A stretch of DNA of 17,956 nucleotides. Origin: Nanobdellota archaeon. Lineage in GTDB: Archaea > Nanobdellota > Nanobdellia > Woesearchaeales > GW2011-AR9. The translations under genes and the position numbers were made by a program. The notes under the pieces are model-generated. The model saw only the letters and a program-made list of their open reading frames with translations. It made no database searches and had not been told where the DNA came from. This document shows positions 1 to 6,792 of this stretch, in pieces. Position 1 is the first letter of the stretch. The number at the start of each line of letters is the position of its first letter. Location: NCBI GenBank assembly GCA_030695605.1, contig JAUYQE010000052.1:1-17956 (forward strand), written 5' to 3'.

Positions 1-2
1 AT

Positions 3-521
3 CTTAATCCCGCCAATGGCATTGGCGATGCTTGCGATGTTGGTGCGGTTTGTACTTCTGATGCCAGTTGCGGCACGGGATTGCGATGTGGCACTGGAGG
101 AATTTGTGAAGAGATCCCACCTGTAGCTACGGAAGTTTGTGACGGTCGAGATAACGATGGTGATCTTCAAGTTGATGAAGGAACTTTGTGTCCAGCCGGA
201 GCCCGATGTCAAGTGGGAAAGTGTATTGAATTTATGTGTGCTGATACTGTTGACAATGACGCTGATAGTGTTGCTGATTGCCTTGACACTGATTGCGGCG
301 GTTCTTCTGGTCCGAGCGGAGTAACTTGCTGCAATTTAGCTTGTGCTCCAGATTGCAGAAGTTTTGATATGTCCGGTTGTACTGATCCAAGACAAGAGTT
401 CCTCAATCAGATGGCTGTAGTGTATGATGAAGCGACAACTGCCGGCGCTGACGGAACGGTTGGCTGGACAACGACGTTAATCACAAACATTGCCCGGCTG
501 CTGAGGAGCATCTTTCCGTGA
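3..521 (+). CDS. C-terminal part of a Cys/Asp-rich surface protein with TSP3/MopE-like repeats (5' end outside window)
   Basis: The reading frame is already open at the window edge, so this is the tail of a longer gene; 172 codons are visible. The first visible residues include NGIGDACD, the end of a thrombospondin type 3 calcium-binding repeat. A CGTGLRC Cys module follows, then CDGRDNDGDLQVDE, which fits the MopE-like putative metal-binding motif, then a degenerate DNDADSVADCLDTDC copy. These elements recur in the large gene at 1264-4638, so the two are likely paralogues, probably extracellular and calcium-stabilised. Unlike that paralogue, this one has no C-terminal membrane helix or cytoplasmic tail; it ends NIARLLRSIFP and stops. 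It may be secreted, anchored elsewhere, or truncated. The repeat type is clear from sequence; location and role are inferred. Confidence 0.75.
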   Translation, partial: LNPANGIGDACDVGAVCTSDASCGTGLRCGTGGICEEIPPVATEVCDGRDNDGDLQVDEGTLCPAGARCQVGKCIEFMCADTVDNDADSVADCLDTDCGGSSGPSGVTCCNLACAPDCRSFDMSGCTDPRQEFLNQMAVVYDEATTAGADGTVGWTTTLITNIARLLRSIFP

Positions 522-571
522 TGCTCGTGGAGTGTTCCAAAAATAAGCCAAAGCTCTATACTTTTTAAAAC

Positions 572-943
572 ATGAAACCAGAAATAGAAAATTGGTTGGA
601 ACAAGCAAAACGTGATTTGCAAACGGCCCGCCATAGTTTTCAGAGCCGTGATTTTTATGCTTCTGTTTTCTGGTGTCAACAAGCCGTTGAAAAAGGGCTG
701 AAAGCGTTGTACATGAAATCATTCGGAGAGTTATGGCGGATTCATGATCTTGTAAAACTTGCTCGAGAAGTGAACGCTCCGGAAGAGATCATTTTTAAGT
801 GTGCCCAGCTTAATCCTATTTATGTGGTCGTACGTTATCCTGAATCTGATGAACTGCCTGCAGAAAAAGTAAAAAAAGCAGATGCAGAGCAGATGATACT
901 CTTTGCAGTGGAGGTGCTTAGATGGGTCGCAAAGAAGCTTTAG
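572..943 (+). CDS. HEPN domain protein, partner of the overlapping MNT nucleotidyltransferase
   Basis: This 123-residue all-helical protein fits the HEPN family (PF05168 type). It has the N-terminal W-x3-A-x2-D-L-x2-A pattern (residues 8-19), a CQQAVEKGLKAL helix (35-46), HDLVKL around His58 and the family's RYP element at 88-90. HEPN/MNT pairs are known toxin-antitoxin modules in which HEPN is an RNase-like toxin and MNT neutralises it, in HepT/MntA by adding AMP. Here I see no clear R-x4-6-H catalytic motif: the RYPESD segment has no following His. This copy may be a non-catalytic or differently acting subtype. The stop lies 22 bases inside the MNT gene, so the two are translationally coupled. 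No convincing TATA box stands at the usual distance from this ATG. Confidence 0.85.
   Translation: MKPEIENWLEQAKRDLQTARHSFQSRDFYASVFWCQQAVEKGLKALYMKSFGELWRIHDLVKLAREVNAPEEIIFKCAQLNPIYVVVRYPESDELPAEKVKKADAEQMILFAVEVLRWVAKKL
910..916 (+). promoter_or_regulatory. Shine-Dalgarno site for the MNT gene
   Basis: GGAGGTG lies inside the end of the HEPN coding sequence, 5 nt before the ATG at 922. It is a near-complete match to the archaeal anti-SD and fixes the MNT start, showing re-initiation within a polycistronic message. Confidence 0.85.
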
Positions 944-1251
944 TGAAAGAGCTGCAGCAGTTTGCCCAACATATCTCTAAAGATTACCCTCTTAAAAAGA
1001 TGATACTTTTTGGCAGTCAGGTTACTGGGAAAGCAGGCCGGGATAGTGATGTTGATCTTATCCTTGTTTCTGAAAAATTCAGAAGGCAGAGCATCCTCAA
1101 AAGATCCCCCCCCCTGTATTTGCAGTGGGATTTGGACTACCCTGTTGATTTTTTGTGTTATACTCCTGAAGAATTCGTAAAAAAGAAAAAGCACATAGGC
1201 ATCGTCCAGCAAGCCGTCAAAGAAGGCATCGAGATTACCGCCCAAGCCTAA
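922..1251 (+). CDS. MNT-type minimal nucleotidyltransferase (putative HEPN antitoxin)
   Basis: This 109-residue protein has the full minimal nucleotidyltransferase (pol beta superfamily) signature. It shows GSQVTGKAGRDSDVDL at 31-46, with Gly31-Ser32 for nucleotide binding and Asp43/Asp45 for metal, and a third acidic residue, Asp76, in DYPVDFLCYT. Length is normal for MNT proteins paired with HEPN. By analogy with MntA it may nucleotidylate the HEPN partner; that is inference. The start is fixed by a strong Shine-Dalgarno site inside the upstream gene. A run of nine C residues at 1106-1114 lies in the coding region between the second and third catalytic Asp. The frame is intact through it, since the downstream VDFLCYTPEEF segment is family-like, but it is a plausible slippage or sequencing-error site. 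Confidence 0.9.
   Translation: MGRKEALVKELQQFAQHISKDYPLKKMILFGSQVTGKAGRDSDVDLILVSEKFRRQSILKRSPPLYLQWDLDYPVDFLCYTPEEFVKKKKHIGIVQQAVKEGIEITAQA
1106..1114 (+). repeat. C9 homopolymer tract inside the MNT gene
   Basis: Nine consecutive C residues encode part of the S-P-P segment at residues 62-64 of the nucleotidyltransferase. A one-base change would remove the third catalytic Asp (76) and the C-terminus. Confidence 0.8.
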
Positions 1252-1263
1252 ACAGAATAACCC

Positions 1264-4200
1264 ATGAAACAAAACCAGCAAAAAAAGAGGCTTTTGAAGC
1301 AGAGATCCGTCTACAAGCACTTGCCGCCCCATTCTAATGAAGCCTTTCCCACAGCGCATGAGGGGCAGGCGAACAAGACGTTAGTCGTGGCTCTGGTGTC
1401 TATTGTCGCTTTAATTATCCTCACGGCGCTGCTGTTTTTCGGCGTGCAGTTCGTCGGAAAAGCCTATGCCGGCGAGATGAATACGGCTGGTTTGGTTCTT
1501 CTGAACTGGCAAGGAAATCCGGCAGAAAATATTCCTCAAGGAGAAACTTTTGCTCTTCCCGTCCGGGCAAATATTGGAGGGCGGCAATCCATTGCCATTT
1601 CTTTTGATCTGCCTCTTCCTGCGGGAGTAACCTGTGCGGACGTCATAGAAATCAAGAGTTCTTTGGGATGGGCAGGTGATCCCGGCCTTGTTCTGGATAC
1701 TGTTCAGTGCGAAGCTGATCCGAACGTTCTTGGTGGGCAGCGCTTGTTTTTGGAGCAAGCGACGATTAGTCCCGGACCACCTAAAACTGGTGCGTTTGAT
1801 GTCGCTTGGATAGCTTTTCAGGGGACGCTGCCTGTGGGTTCGTATGAATTTTCTTTCCGTTCTTTAGAGATTGTTGATTTGGCAACCAGCGAAGATATTA
1901 TCCCCTTGGGGAACGAGCTGGGCATAGTTGTTGACATTAATCCTCCCCCACCTGCGGCCTGTGGGAATGGCGCTTTGAATTTCCCTGCTTGTGATCAGTG
2001 TCCGGAAGGGCAAGCCTTCGCCGGCGGGGTTTGTACGATAGTGGGAGAGTGTCCGGTTGCTGATACTGACACGTTATCTTCCAATGAAATCACCTGCATG
2101 CAGAACGTGGTCGTCACTGCCGGGTTGGCTTCTCCTGATTTCAGCAGCGGCCCGGCGGTAGAAATGTGCGGCCCTCTTGCTGGTGATCCCGCCTATGTGG
2201 GCTGTACGGAAGGACAAAAAGTCTTTGTGATTGCTGCCTGTATCACGGATGGTTTCCCAGAGATTAGTGCACAGCTCCAAGCCTGCCGGGGCGTGCCTGA
2301 AGCGGGAGCTTGTGCCGATGGCCTTGATAATGATGGCGATAGGTTAACAGACTGTGCAGACACTGCTGATTGTGGAGCGAATGCGGCGTGTGCTGTTCCG
2401 GCGTGTACGGATGCGGACAATGACCTCTATTGTGTAGAAAGCGAAGCAGCATTGCCGACGCTGCCGGAAGGAAAAATCGGCTGGGATGATTGTGATGATG
2501 CCCAACCTGCTCATTGGCAGCTCCTGGACGGTTATCGTGACTATGATCAAGATGGCATTCCGAATCCTGATGCTGTTATTGAACCAGTATGCACGAATGA
2601 ACGGCTTCGGGGTGGATATACGGCAATAGATCCCGCTGTTCAGAGCGACAATTGCCCTCTCGTTATTAACTCTGATCAGGCCGATACGGACAATGATGGC
2701 ATTGGAGATGTGTGCGATGAAGGTGCTTCCTGTGATGTTTACTCAAGATGCGGCACAGGGCTTACGTGCGCTGAACCTGATGGAACCCGCTGTGGATATG
2801 GTAGTGGGCCCGTATGTTCCATAAGCGCGATCTGTGTAGTCGCAGATGCGGATGATGATGGTGTTGGTGACGAAACGGATCTTTGTCCTGCGACTTCTCT
2901 GGGCAACCTCGTTGATGCCAGCGGCTGCTCAGACATACAAGTAGACAAAGATGGAGATAGCATCTGTAACGCTGGTGCTTCAAGCGGTGGGCCAAGCGCG
3001 TGCACCGGCAGTGACAATTGTATTGGAACCGCTAATCCACTTCAAGAAGATGCTGATGGTGACGGTGTTGGAGATGCCTGTGATGTTTGCTCAGCAGTGT
3101 CTGATCCCTATCAAGAGGATGCCGATAATGACGGGCGTGGAGATGCTTGTGATAATTGTCCATCCGTCTCGAATACAGATCAAGCAGACTCTAATAGCGA
3201 TGGCACGGGCAATGCCTGTGAGCCGACAGGTGCTGGGCTTTGCAGTGGTACCTTAACGAACTGCGCCGATGTGTGTGTTGATCAAAACACCGATCCCAAT
3301 AATTGCGGCGCCTGTGGCGTCTCTTGCAATGCCGGAAAGGAATGCACGGCTGGCTCGTGCACCCCCATAGCAGAAATCTGTACGGATGGCCTCGACAACG
3401 ATGCTGATCTTGCCATTGATTGTGCAGATACAGAATGTTCTGCGGCTCCTACCTGCCTGCCGGAACCGGTATGTACTCCGGGCGCTGTGGAAGATTGCGC
3501 TACGGGAGAAGCGGGCGTTTGTGCGGCTGGCTCCCGGCTGTGCCAGGCGAATAGCCAATGGGGCTCCTGTGGGCGATTACAAGAACCTGCTGTTGAACAA
3601 TGTGATGGCCAAGATAATAACTGTGATGGGCAAACCGACGAAGAAGCAACACTCCTCTGCAGTGCCGGACAGGCTTGTTATGGTGCGAGCTGTGTGGCAG
3701 CAGGAAGCGATGATGATGGTGACGGCATCACGAATGTTGCTGATGAATGTGCTTATACTGCAGCCGGCGCTCCTGTTGATACCAAGGGCTGCTCCCGCTC
3801 GCAAGTTGATACTGATGGTGATGGGGTTTGTAATCCGGGTGCGCCGAGTGCGGGACCCAGCCCGAGCTGTACGGGAAGTGATAATTGCCCAGTCATAGCA
3901 AATGCTGCTCAGACAGATACCGATAATGACAGCCAGGGAGACGTGTGCGATTCCACTCCCGGCGTCAGCGTAACAGGTGGTGAAGCTGGCCCCACTGCTG
4001 GTGGTGGTGGTGGCGGCGGTGGAGGAGGTGGCGGTGGCTGCAGATCTGATTGGCGCTGCGATTCCTGGAATCTTTGTAACGCTACTTTGCAGCAGGAAAG
4101 AAGCTGCACGGATTCCAACCGCTGTGTGCAGCGGCCAAGAACCGAAGTGCAAGCCTGTCAGCCCTGCTTGGAATCCTGGATATGCTTGGAATGGTCGGCC

Positions 4201-4638
4201 TGTCAGGATGGACAAAATGTCCGCACGTGCCTTGACCAGAATGCTTGCAGGACAACGCAGCTAAAGCCAGCAGAACAGAAGAGCTGTCAGATTGCGGCAG
4301 TAGCGGGACCGCAGCCGGTGCAGGTCGTCAAGGAATTCAAGCCGCAGTTGCCGGCGCTCCCCACAGAGCTTTCGTTCTGGGAGAAATATGGAGTACCACT
4401 CCTTATCGGAGCCATAAGTATTGTTGCTCTGCTCATCATCCTGCTGCTGGTGTACCATTTCTTCCTGCGGCCGAAGAAAGCGATGAACTTTGACGAGCTG
4501 GTAGAATGGATAAAGACAGAACGGCTTTTAGGAACGAGCGAAGACGTCATGCGACAGACGCTGAAAGAGCACACGAAATGGACTGGCTCAGAAGTGGATG
4601 AGGCGTTTAAGCGGCTGGAAGCTGGACGCACTTTTTAA
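1264..4638 (+). CDS. Large membrane-anchored surface protein with cohesin-like domain, TSP3/MopE-like calcium repeats and TSP1-like modules
   Basis: The 1124-residue product starts with about 39 basic residues, then a hydrophobic helix (about 40-64) ending VGKAYAG, either an anchor or a signal peptide with AYA cleavage. Residues about 75-222 look like a cohesin-type beta-sandwich. A long Cys/Asp-rich region follows, with thrombospondin type 3 repeats of DNDGIGDVCD type (about 460-486, 583-656, 875-896) and MopE-like DGLDNDGD/CDGQDNNCDGQTDE motifs. Then come 13 consecutive glycines (913-925) and two W-x-C-x2-W-x2-C TSP1-like modules. A second transmembrane helix (about 1043-1068) is followed by a cytoplasmic tail of about 55 residues carrying a GTSEDVMRQTL helix pair. 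TSP3 and MopE motifs bind calcium or metal in known families, so the ectodomain is probably a rigid calcium-dependent stalk. No TATA box or SD site is evident, so it may be transcribed with the HEPN/MNT genes 12 nt upstream. Confidence 0.85.
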   Translation: MKQNQQKKRLLKQRSVYKHLPPHSNEAFPTAHEGQANKTLVVALVSIVALIILTALLFFGVQFVGKAYAGEMNTAGLVLLNWQGNPAENIPQGETFALPVRANIGGRQSIAISFDLPLPAGVTCADVIEIKSSLGWAGDPGLVLDTVQCEADPNVLGGQRLFLEQATISPGPPKTGAFDVAWIAFQGTLPVGSYEFSFRSLEIVDLATSEDIIPLGNELGIVVDINPPPPAACGNGALNFPACDQCPEGQAFAGGVCTIVGECPVADTDTLSSNEITCMQNVVVTAGLASPDFSSGPAVEMCGPLAGDPAYVGCTEGQKVFVIAACITDGFPEISAQLQACRGVPEAGACADGLDNDGDRLTDCADTADCGANAACAVPACTDADNDLYCVESEAALPTLPEGKIGWDDCDDAQPAHWQLLDGYRDYDQDGIPNPDAVIEPVCTNERLRGGYTAIDPAVQSDNCPLVINSDQADTDNDGIGDVCDEGASCDVYSRCGTGLTCAEPDGTRCGYGSGPVCSISAICVVADADDDGVGDETDLCPATSLGNLVDASGCSDIQVDKDGDSICNAGASSGGPSACTGSDNCIGTANPLQEDADGDGVGDACDVCSAVSDPYQEDADNDGRGDACDNCPSVSNTDQADSNSDGTGNACEPTGAGLCSGTLTNCADVCVDQNTDPNNCGACGVSCNAGKECTAGSCTPIAEICTDGLDNDADLAIDCADTECSAAPTCLPEPVCTPGAVEDCATGEAGVCAAGSRLCQANSQWGSCGRLQEPAVEQCDGQDNNCDGQTDEEATLLCSAGQACYGASCVAAGSDDDGDGITNVADECAYTAAGAPVDTKGCSRSQVDTDGDGVCNPGAPSAGPSPSCTGSDNCPVIANAAQTDTDNDSQGDVCDSTPGVSVTGGEAGPTAGGGGGGGGGGGGGCRSDWRCDSWNLCNATLQQERSCTDSNRCVQRPRTEVQACQPCLESWICLEWSACQDGQNVRTCLDQNACRTTQLKPAEQKSCQIAAVAGPQPVQVVKEFKPQLPALPTELSFWEKYGVPLLIGAISIVALLIILLLVYHFFLRPKKAMNFDELVEWIKTERLLGTSEDVMRQTLKEHTKWTGSEVDEAFKRLEAGRTF
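2851..3084 (+). repeat. Internal module copy 1 in the surface protein
   Basis: About 78 codons read DDDGVGD, LCP, VDASGC, QVDKDGDSICN, CTGSDNC and DGDGVGDACD in order. The copy at 3709-3951 has the same order, showing an in-gene duplication that joins a Cys module to a TSP3 repeat. Confidence 0.8.
3709..3951 (+). repeat. Internal module copy 2 in the surface protein
   Basis: This copy shows DDDGDGI, VDTKGC, QVDTDGDGVCN, CTGSDNC and DNDSQGDVCD in the same order as 2851-3084. CTGSDNC is identical in both; the rest has diverged, so the duplication is old. Confidence 0.8.
4000..4038 (+). repeat. Poly-glycine hinge (13 GGN codons)
   Basis: Thirteen consecutive Gly codons (GGT, GGC and GGA mixed) encode residues 913-925. 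They separate the calcium-repeat stalk from the TSP1-like Cys modules next to the membrane. Mixed codons suggest selection for the glycines rather than simple slippage. Confidence 0.85.
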
Positions 4639-4653
4639 GAGAAATAAGAGCTG

Positions 4654-5046
4654 TCAATAGGTTTCTATCTCTAATCCCCTCACTCTTGAAAAATGCTTTT
4701 CGTTTTTGGTAAGGACTTTTTCTTTTTTTGTAAGAGCAATTCCTGCAATCATGCAATCAAGAGGGTCCAGAGTATTCCCCGTTCGTGCGAGAGTTCCATG
4801 AATTTCTCCTGCTTTCTCGGCAGCATCGCTATCAAAGTGAACAATTAATTGCCCTTGGAGGGTTTTCAGAATTTTATTTTTCTCTTGCACGGGCTTGTTG
4901 CTTCGTACAATCCCGCTGAAAAGTTCAAAAATTGTTACTGCAGTAACCAGCAAAGGCTCTCCTCGTTCGAGCAATTCCTGAGCTTTTTCTAGCGCTTTCG
5001 GTTCGTTTCGCATGATGTCTATGACAAATGATGTATCTAGGATCAT
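4654..5046 (-). CDS. vapC: VapC toxin, PIN-domain ribonuclease
   Basis: This PIN-domain protein of 130 residues is the toxin of a VapBC pair; family members are Mg-dependent RNases that often cut tRNA or rRNA. Visible active-site residues are Asp4 (MILDTSFVID), Glu41 (TIFELFSG) and Asp97 (LDPLDCMIAGIAL), with LTKNEKHF at 113-119 holding Asn115 where many VapCs have Asp. Length is normal. I prefer the ATG at 5046, which puts MILDTS at the N-terminus; a TTG two codons upstream (5052) is the alternative. The antitoxin stop is 9 nt upstream and overlaps a TGAGGG Shine-Dalgarno-like site, so translation is coupled to VapB. The 3' end converges on the surface-protein gene with a 15-nt gap. Confidence 0.93.
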   Translation of the reverse strand: MILDTSFVIDIMRNEPKALEKAQELLERGEPLLVTAVTIFELFSGIVRSNKPVQEKNKILKTLQGQLIVHFDSDAAEKAGEIHGTLARTGNTLDPLDCMIAGIALTKKEKVLTKNEKHFSRVRGLEIETY

Positions 5047-5052
5047 ACGCAA

Positions 5053-5058
5053 CCCTCA
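5053..5058 (-). promoter_or_regulatory. Shine-Dalgarno-like site for vapC
   Basis: On the minus strand TGAGGG (the TGA is the vapB stop codon) stands 6 nt before the ATG at 5046. This favours that ATG over the TTG at 5052. Confidence 0.5.
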
Positions 5059-5289
5059 GCGAATCAAAGACGCTGTTTTTTCTAAACGTTTTTTAATGTC
5101 TTCCCTTACTGCGCTATTGTACTCTTCAAGAATTTTTGCTTCTGAGCTTGAGAGAGTTCCGGCTAAATCAAGAAGGGAATACCGTTGGGTAATCCGCGTT
5201 ATCACTTCGCTAAAACTTTCTCGCGGTTCTTTCCAGGCGGCTAAACGCTCATAAGCTTCTTGGGTAATGGTAAGGCTTTTTGTTGCCAT
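5056..5289 (-). CDS. vapB: VapB-type antitoxin
   Basis: This 77-residue protein matches the archaeal VapB family (PF02697 type). It has an N-terminal strand and DNA-binding segment (MATKSLTITQEAYERL), an SFSEVITRI helix, and a C-terminal SLLDLAGTLSSSEAKILEE tail that would wrap the VapC toxin. The frame could extend to 5304, but the ATG at 5289 is preferred. It lies 23 nt after the TATA box, and the longer start would fall inside a palindrome between TATA box and gene. vapC follows after 9 nt. The pair is probably autoregulated by the VapB-VapC complex at that palindrome. The family is certain from the pairing and sequence pattern; the VapC target is unknown. Confidence 0.92.
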   Translation of the reverse strand: MATKSLTITQEAYERLAAWKEPRESFSEVITRITQRYSLLDLAGTLSSSEAKILEEYNSAVREDIKKRLEKTASLIR

Positions 5290-5298
5290 TTTTACTAT

Positions 5299-5314
5299 AT
5301 ACACGTACGTGTAT
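5299..5314. promoter_or_regulatory. Perfect 16-bp palindrome, probable VapBC operator
   Basis: ATACACGTACGTGTAT reads identically on both strands. It sits between the vapB TATA box, overlapping it by two bases, and the start codon, covering the region just upstream of the expected transcription start. This is where an autorepressor would block the promoter. Confidence 0.8.
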
Positions 5315-5320
5315 TTAAAA
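5313..5320 (-). promoter_or_regulatory. TATA box of vapBC
   Basis: TTTTAAAT on the minus strand ends 23 nt before the vapB ATG at 5289. It matches the spacing of other promoters in this window and implies a leaderless transcript. Confidence 0.75.
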
Positions 5321-5398
5321 CTTTTGGGTTTCGAGGCGTTATTAAATAGTTCTCATTTCACTTGGGGAGCACTACACCTCTCAATAACAATTCTTGGG

Positions 5399-6070
5399 CT
5401 ATCGTGCAGGTTTTTCTTCCCGCTGCATTTTCTCAACTGCCAGATACATGAGAGTTGCCACGTCCTTACAATCCGGATGATGCACTTCCACGATATTGCC
5501 GCGGAATATTTTTTCTCCTAGCCTTCGCTCGTGGGGGGCATTTTCGTGTTCTAAAGCGTTCGCTTCTTTAAGCTCTTGGAGAAATTCTTCAATGGTGTAC
5601 GGGGTATCTGTAAGAGTAAATGTTCTGTTCAGGCCTTCTTGCTCAAAGTTGGCGACGTGGTATGTTCCGTCATCTTCCGGAAACAGAAAAATCTCTAAGC
5701 CGGAGTAGAGGGGCATGCCATCTTCGAGGAAAGCTTTCCAGGGCAGAAGGTAAAGGTCTTTGAGCAGCCAGATTTTTTCTTCTTCGTACTCTTCTTTCAG
5801 GATGAGGAGCGCCTGTTTTCGCTGGGCGAGCTGTTCTTCAAGTTTCTGGTCGTGCTTTCTCTGCAGTATATCATATTCCTTTTCCCGAAACTCGAGTGTA
5901 AACCGAAGATTTTTCTTCGAATCAAAATCGAGTTCGAGCTGGCTCAAGATTTCATAAAACTCCGCAACATTATTAATCCCGGGAAAGAGCCTTTTCTGGG
6001 CGAGTTCGTCCTGCAGATCTTTCAGAATACTATCGACAACGGCAAGAAGGGTGTAGAGGGGCTTGTCCAC
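5399..6070 (-). CDS. Unrecognised coiled-coil protein, 223 aa
   Basis: I do not recognise a family. Residues 1-60 are helical (LLAVVDSILKDLQDEL). Residues about 60-105 form a charged heptad-like helix rich in Glu, Lys and Gln. The C-terminal half looks like a compact alpha/beta domain with GLEIFLFPEDDGTYHVANFE and a closing segment GNIVEVHHPDCKD. There is no signal peptide or membrane helix, so it is probably cytoplasmic. The start is a GTG at 6070, 22 nt after a clear TATA box, so a leaderless GTG start is likely. The upstream OB-fold gene is on the same strand but ends inside the promoter region, so this gene has its own promoter. It is real by length, frame bias and promoter; function is unknown. 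Confidence 0.75.
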   Translation of the reverse strand: MDKPLYTLLAVVDSILKDLQDELAQKRLFPGINNVAEFYEILSQLELDFDSKKNLRFTLEFREKEYDILQRKHDQKLEEQLAQRKQALLILKEEYEEEKIWLLKDLYLLPWKAFLEDGMPLYSGLEIFLFPEDDGTYHVANFEQEGLNRTFTLTDTPYTIEEFLQELKEANALEHENAPHERRLGEKIFRGNIVEVHHPDCKDVATLMYLAVEKMQREEKPAR

Positions 6071-6092
6071 AAGCTTGGGAAAGCAGCAAATT

Positions 6093-6100
6093 ATTTAAAA
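6093..6100 (-). promoter_or_regulatory. TATA box of the coiled-coil gene
   Basis: TTTTAAAT (minus strand) ends exactly 22 nt before the GTG start at 6070 and decides that start. Confidence 0.75.
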
Positions 6101-6114
6101 CCTGTCTTATCGCT

Positions 6115-6468
6115 TTAGCTCTTTCCAACTTTTCGTATCGAATCGGCAATAACTTCTTTCTTCCCGTTATAGTCTTCCACCAACCCCTGGATCTCCACAA
6201 GATCTCCCTCTTTCAGGTACAACTCTTCATCTGGGAAAGCGACGATGGTGAGCGTTTCTGTGCGCTGCCCATCCACGGTGAGAAAGAGCACGTTTTCCTG
6301 CCTGCTGAAGCGCTGGACAACACCGGCAATCTTTACCTCTTCCTGCGGGGGCAATTCATCAAGATGTGCAGCAGTAGAAATCGTCACTTCGCCCGCATAG
6401 AGCAGCAGGAAGCTGAAGCCGAGCAAGAGAGTTATTACCGCAATTTTAAGAACAGTTTTTTCCTGCAT
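6115..6468 (-). CDS. Membrane-anchored OB-fold protein
   Basis: This 117-residue protein has a short basic N-terminus and one hydrophobic helix (about 7-25: VLKIAVITLLLGFSFLLLY), so it is membrane-anchored or exported. A five-strand OB-fold pattern (about 44-114) follows, with KIAGVVQRFS, VLFLTVDG, LTIVAF, EGDLVEIQGLVEDYNGKKEVIADSI. This matches the tRNA_anti-like OB domain that binds nucleic acid in many proteins. Small exported OB-fold proteins of this type occur in archaea, with unknown ligand. The gene is divergent from the operon starting at 6571. No good TATA box lies 22 nt upstream of the ATG; an AT-rich stretch near 6521-6528 could serve and would leave a leader of about 30 nt. Confidence 0.8.
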   Translation of the reverse strand: MQEKTVLKIAVITLLLGFSFLLLYAGEVTISTAAHLDELPPQEEVKIAGVVQRFSRQENVLFLTVDGQRTETLTIVAFPDEELYLKEGDLVEIQGLVEDYNGKKEVIADSIRKVGKS

Positions 6469-6540
6469 GGGTACTCAAAAGTATTGATTTTCTCTTCAAA
6501 AAGCCCAAAATGACCACCTCTTAAATAATCTTCCTCAAGT

Positions 6541-6548
6541 TTTATATA
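6541..6548 (+). promoter_or_regulatory. TATA box of the three-gene operon
   Basis: TTTATATA, a consensus-like archaeal box, ends exactly 22 nt before the ATG at 6571. Confidence 0.8.
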
Positions 6549-6570
6549 GAATTCACCCTTTCTGCTTTAT

Positions 6571-6777
6571 ATGGCAGAAGAGCGTCTGGCGGAGCTAAGA
6601 AAGCTCCTGTATGGACTGGAACGGAAAATCAAGCCGCTGGAATGGGATTCTAGTAGAAACCAGATCAATGAATTCAAGAAGCTGGAGTTGGAGCGATTAA
6701 AAAAAGAGCAGCAAACGCTGCACGAAGAGCTGCAGGGGTTAGCGCAGCAAAAGAAAGAGGAAAGTGTGCTGGCGTAA
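6571..6777 (+). CDS. Small coiled-coil protein, 68 aa, unrecognised
   Basis: The product is almost wholly helical and charged, with a heptad-like pattern through most of its length (LAELRKLLYGLERKI, then FKKLELERLKKEQQTLHEEL). It probably dimerises or binds a partner through a coiled coil. No family is recognised. It is the first gene of a plus-strand unit, with a consensus TATA box 22 nt before the ATG, so it is very likely expressed from a leaderless transcript. The next gene starts 15 nt after its stop. It could be a structural or adaptor protein, but there is no direct evidence. Confidence 0.7.
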   Translation: MAEERLAELRKLLYGLERKIKPLEWDSSRNQINEFKKLELERLKKEQQTLHEELQGLAQQKKEESVLA

Positions 6778-6792
6778 GGGCAAAGAGATCCG

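Noticed and set aside
3577..4215. Long minus-strand frame rich in Ser, Thr and Ala over the surface-protein gene
   Set aside because: It is the reverse of the repetitive GAY/GGN codons of the calcium-repeat region, with no start signals.
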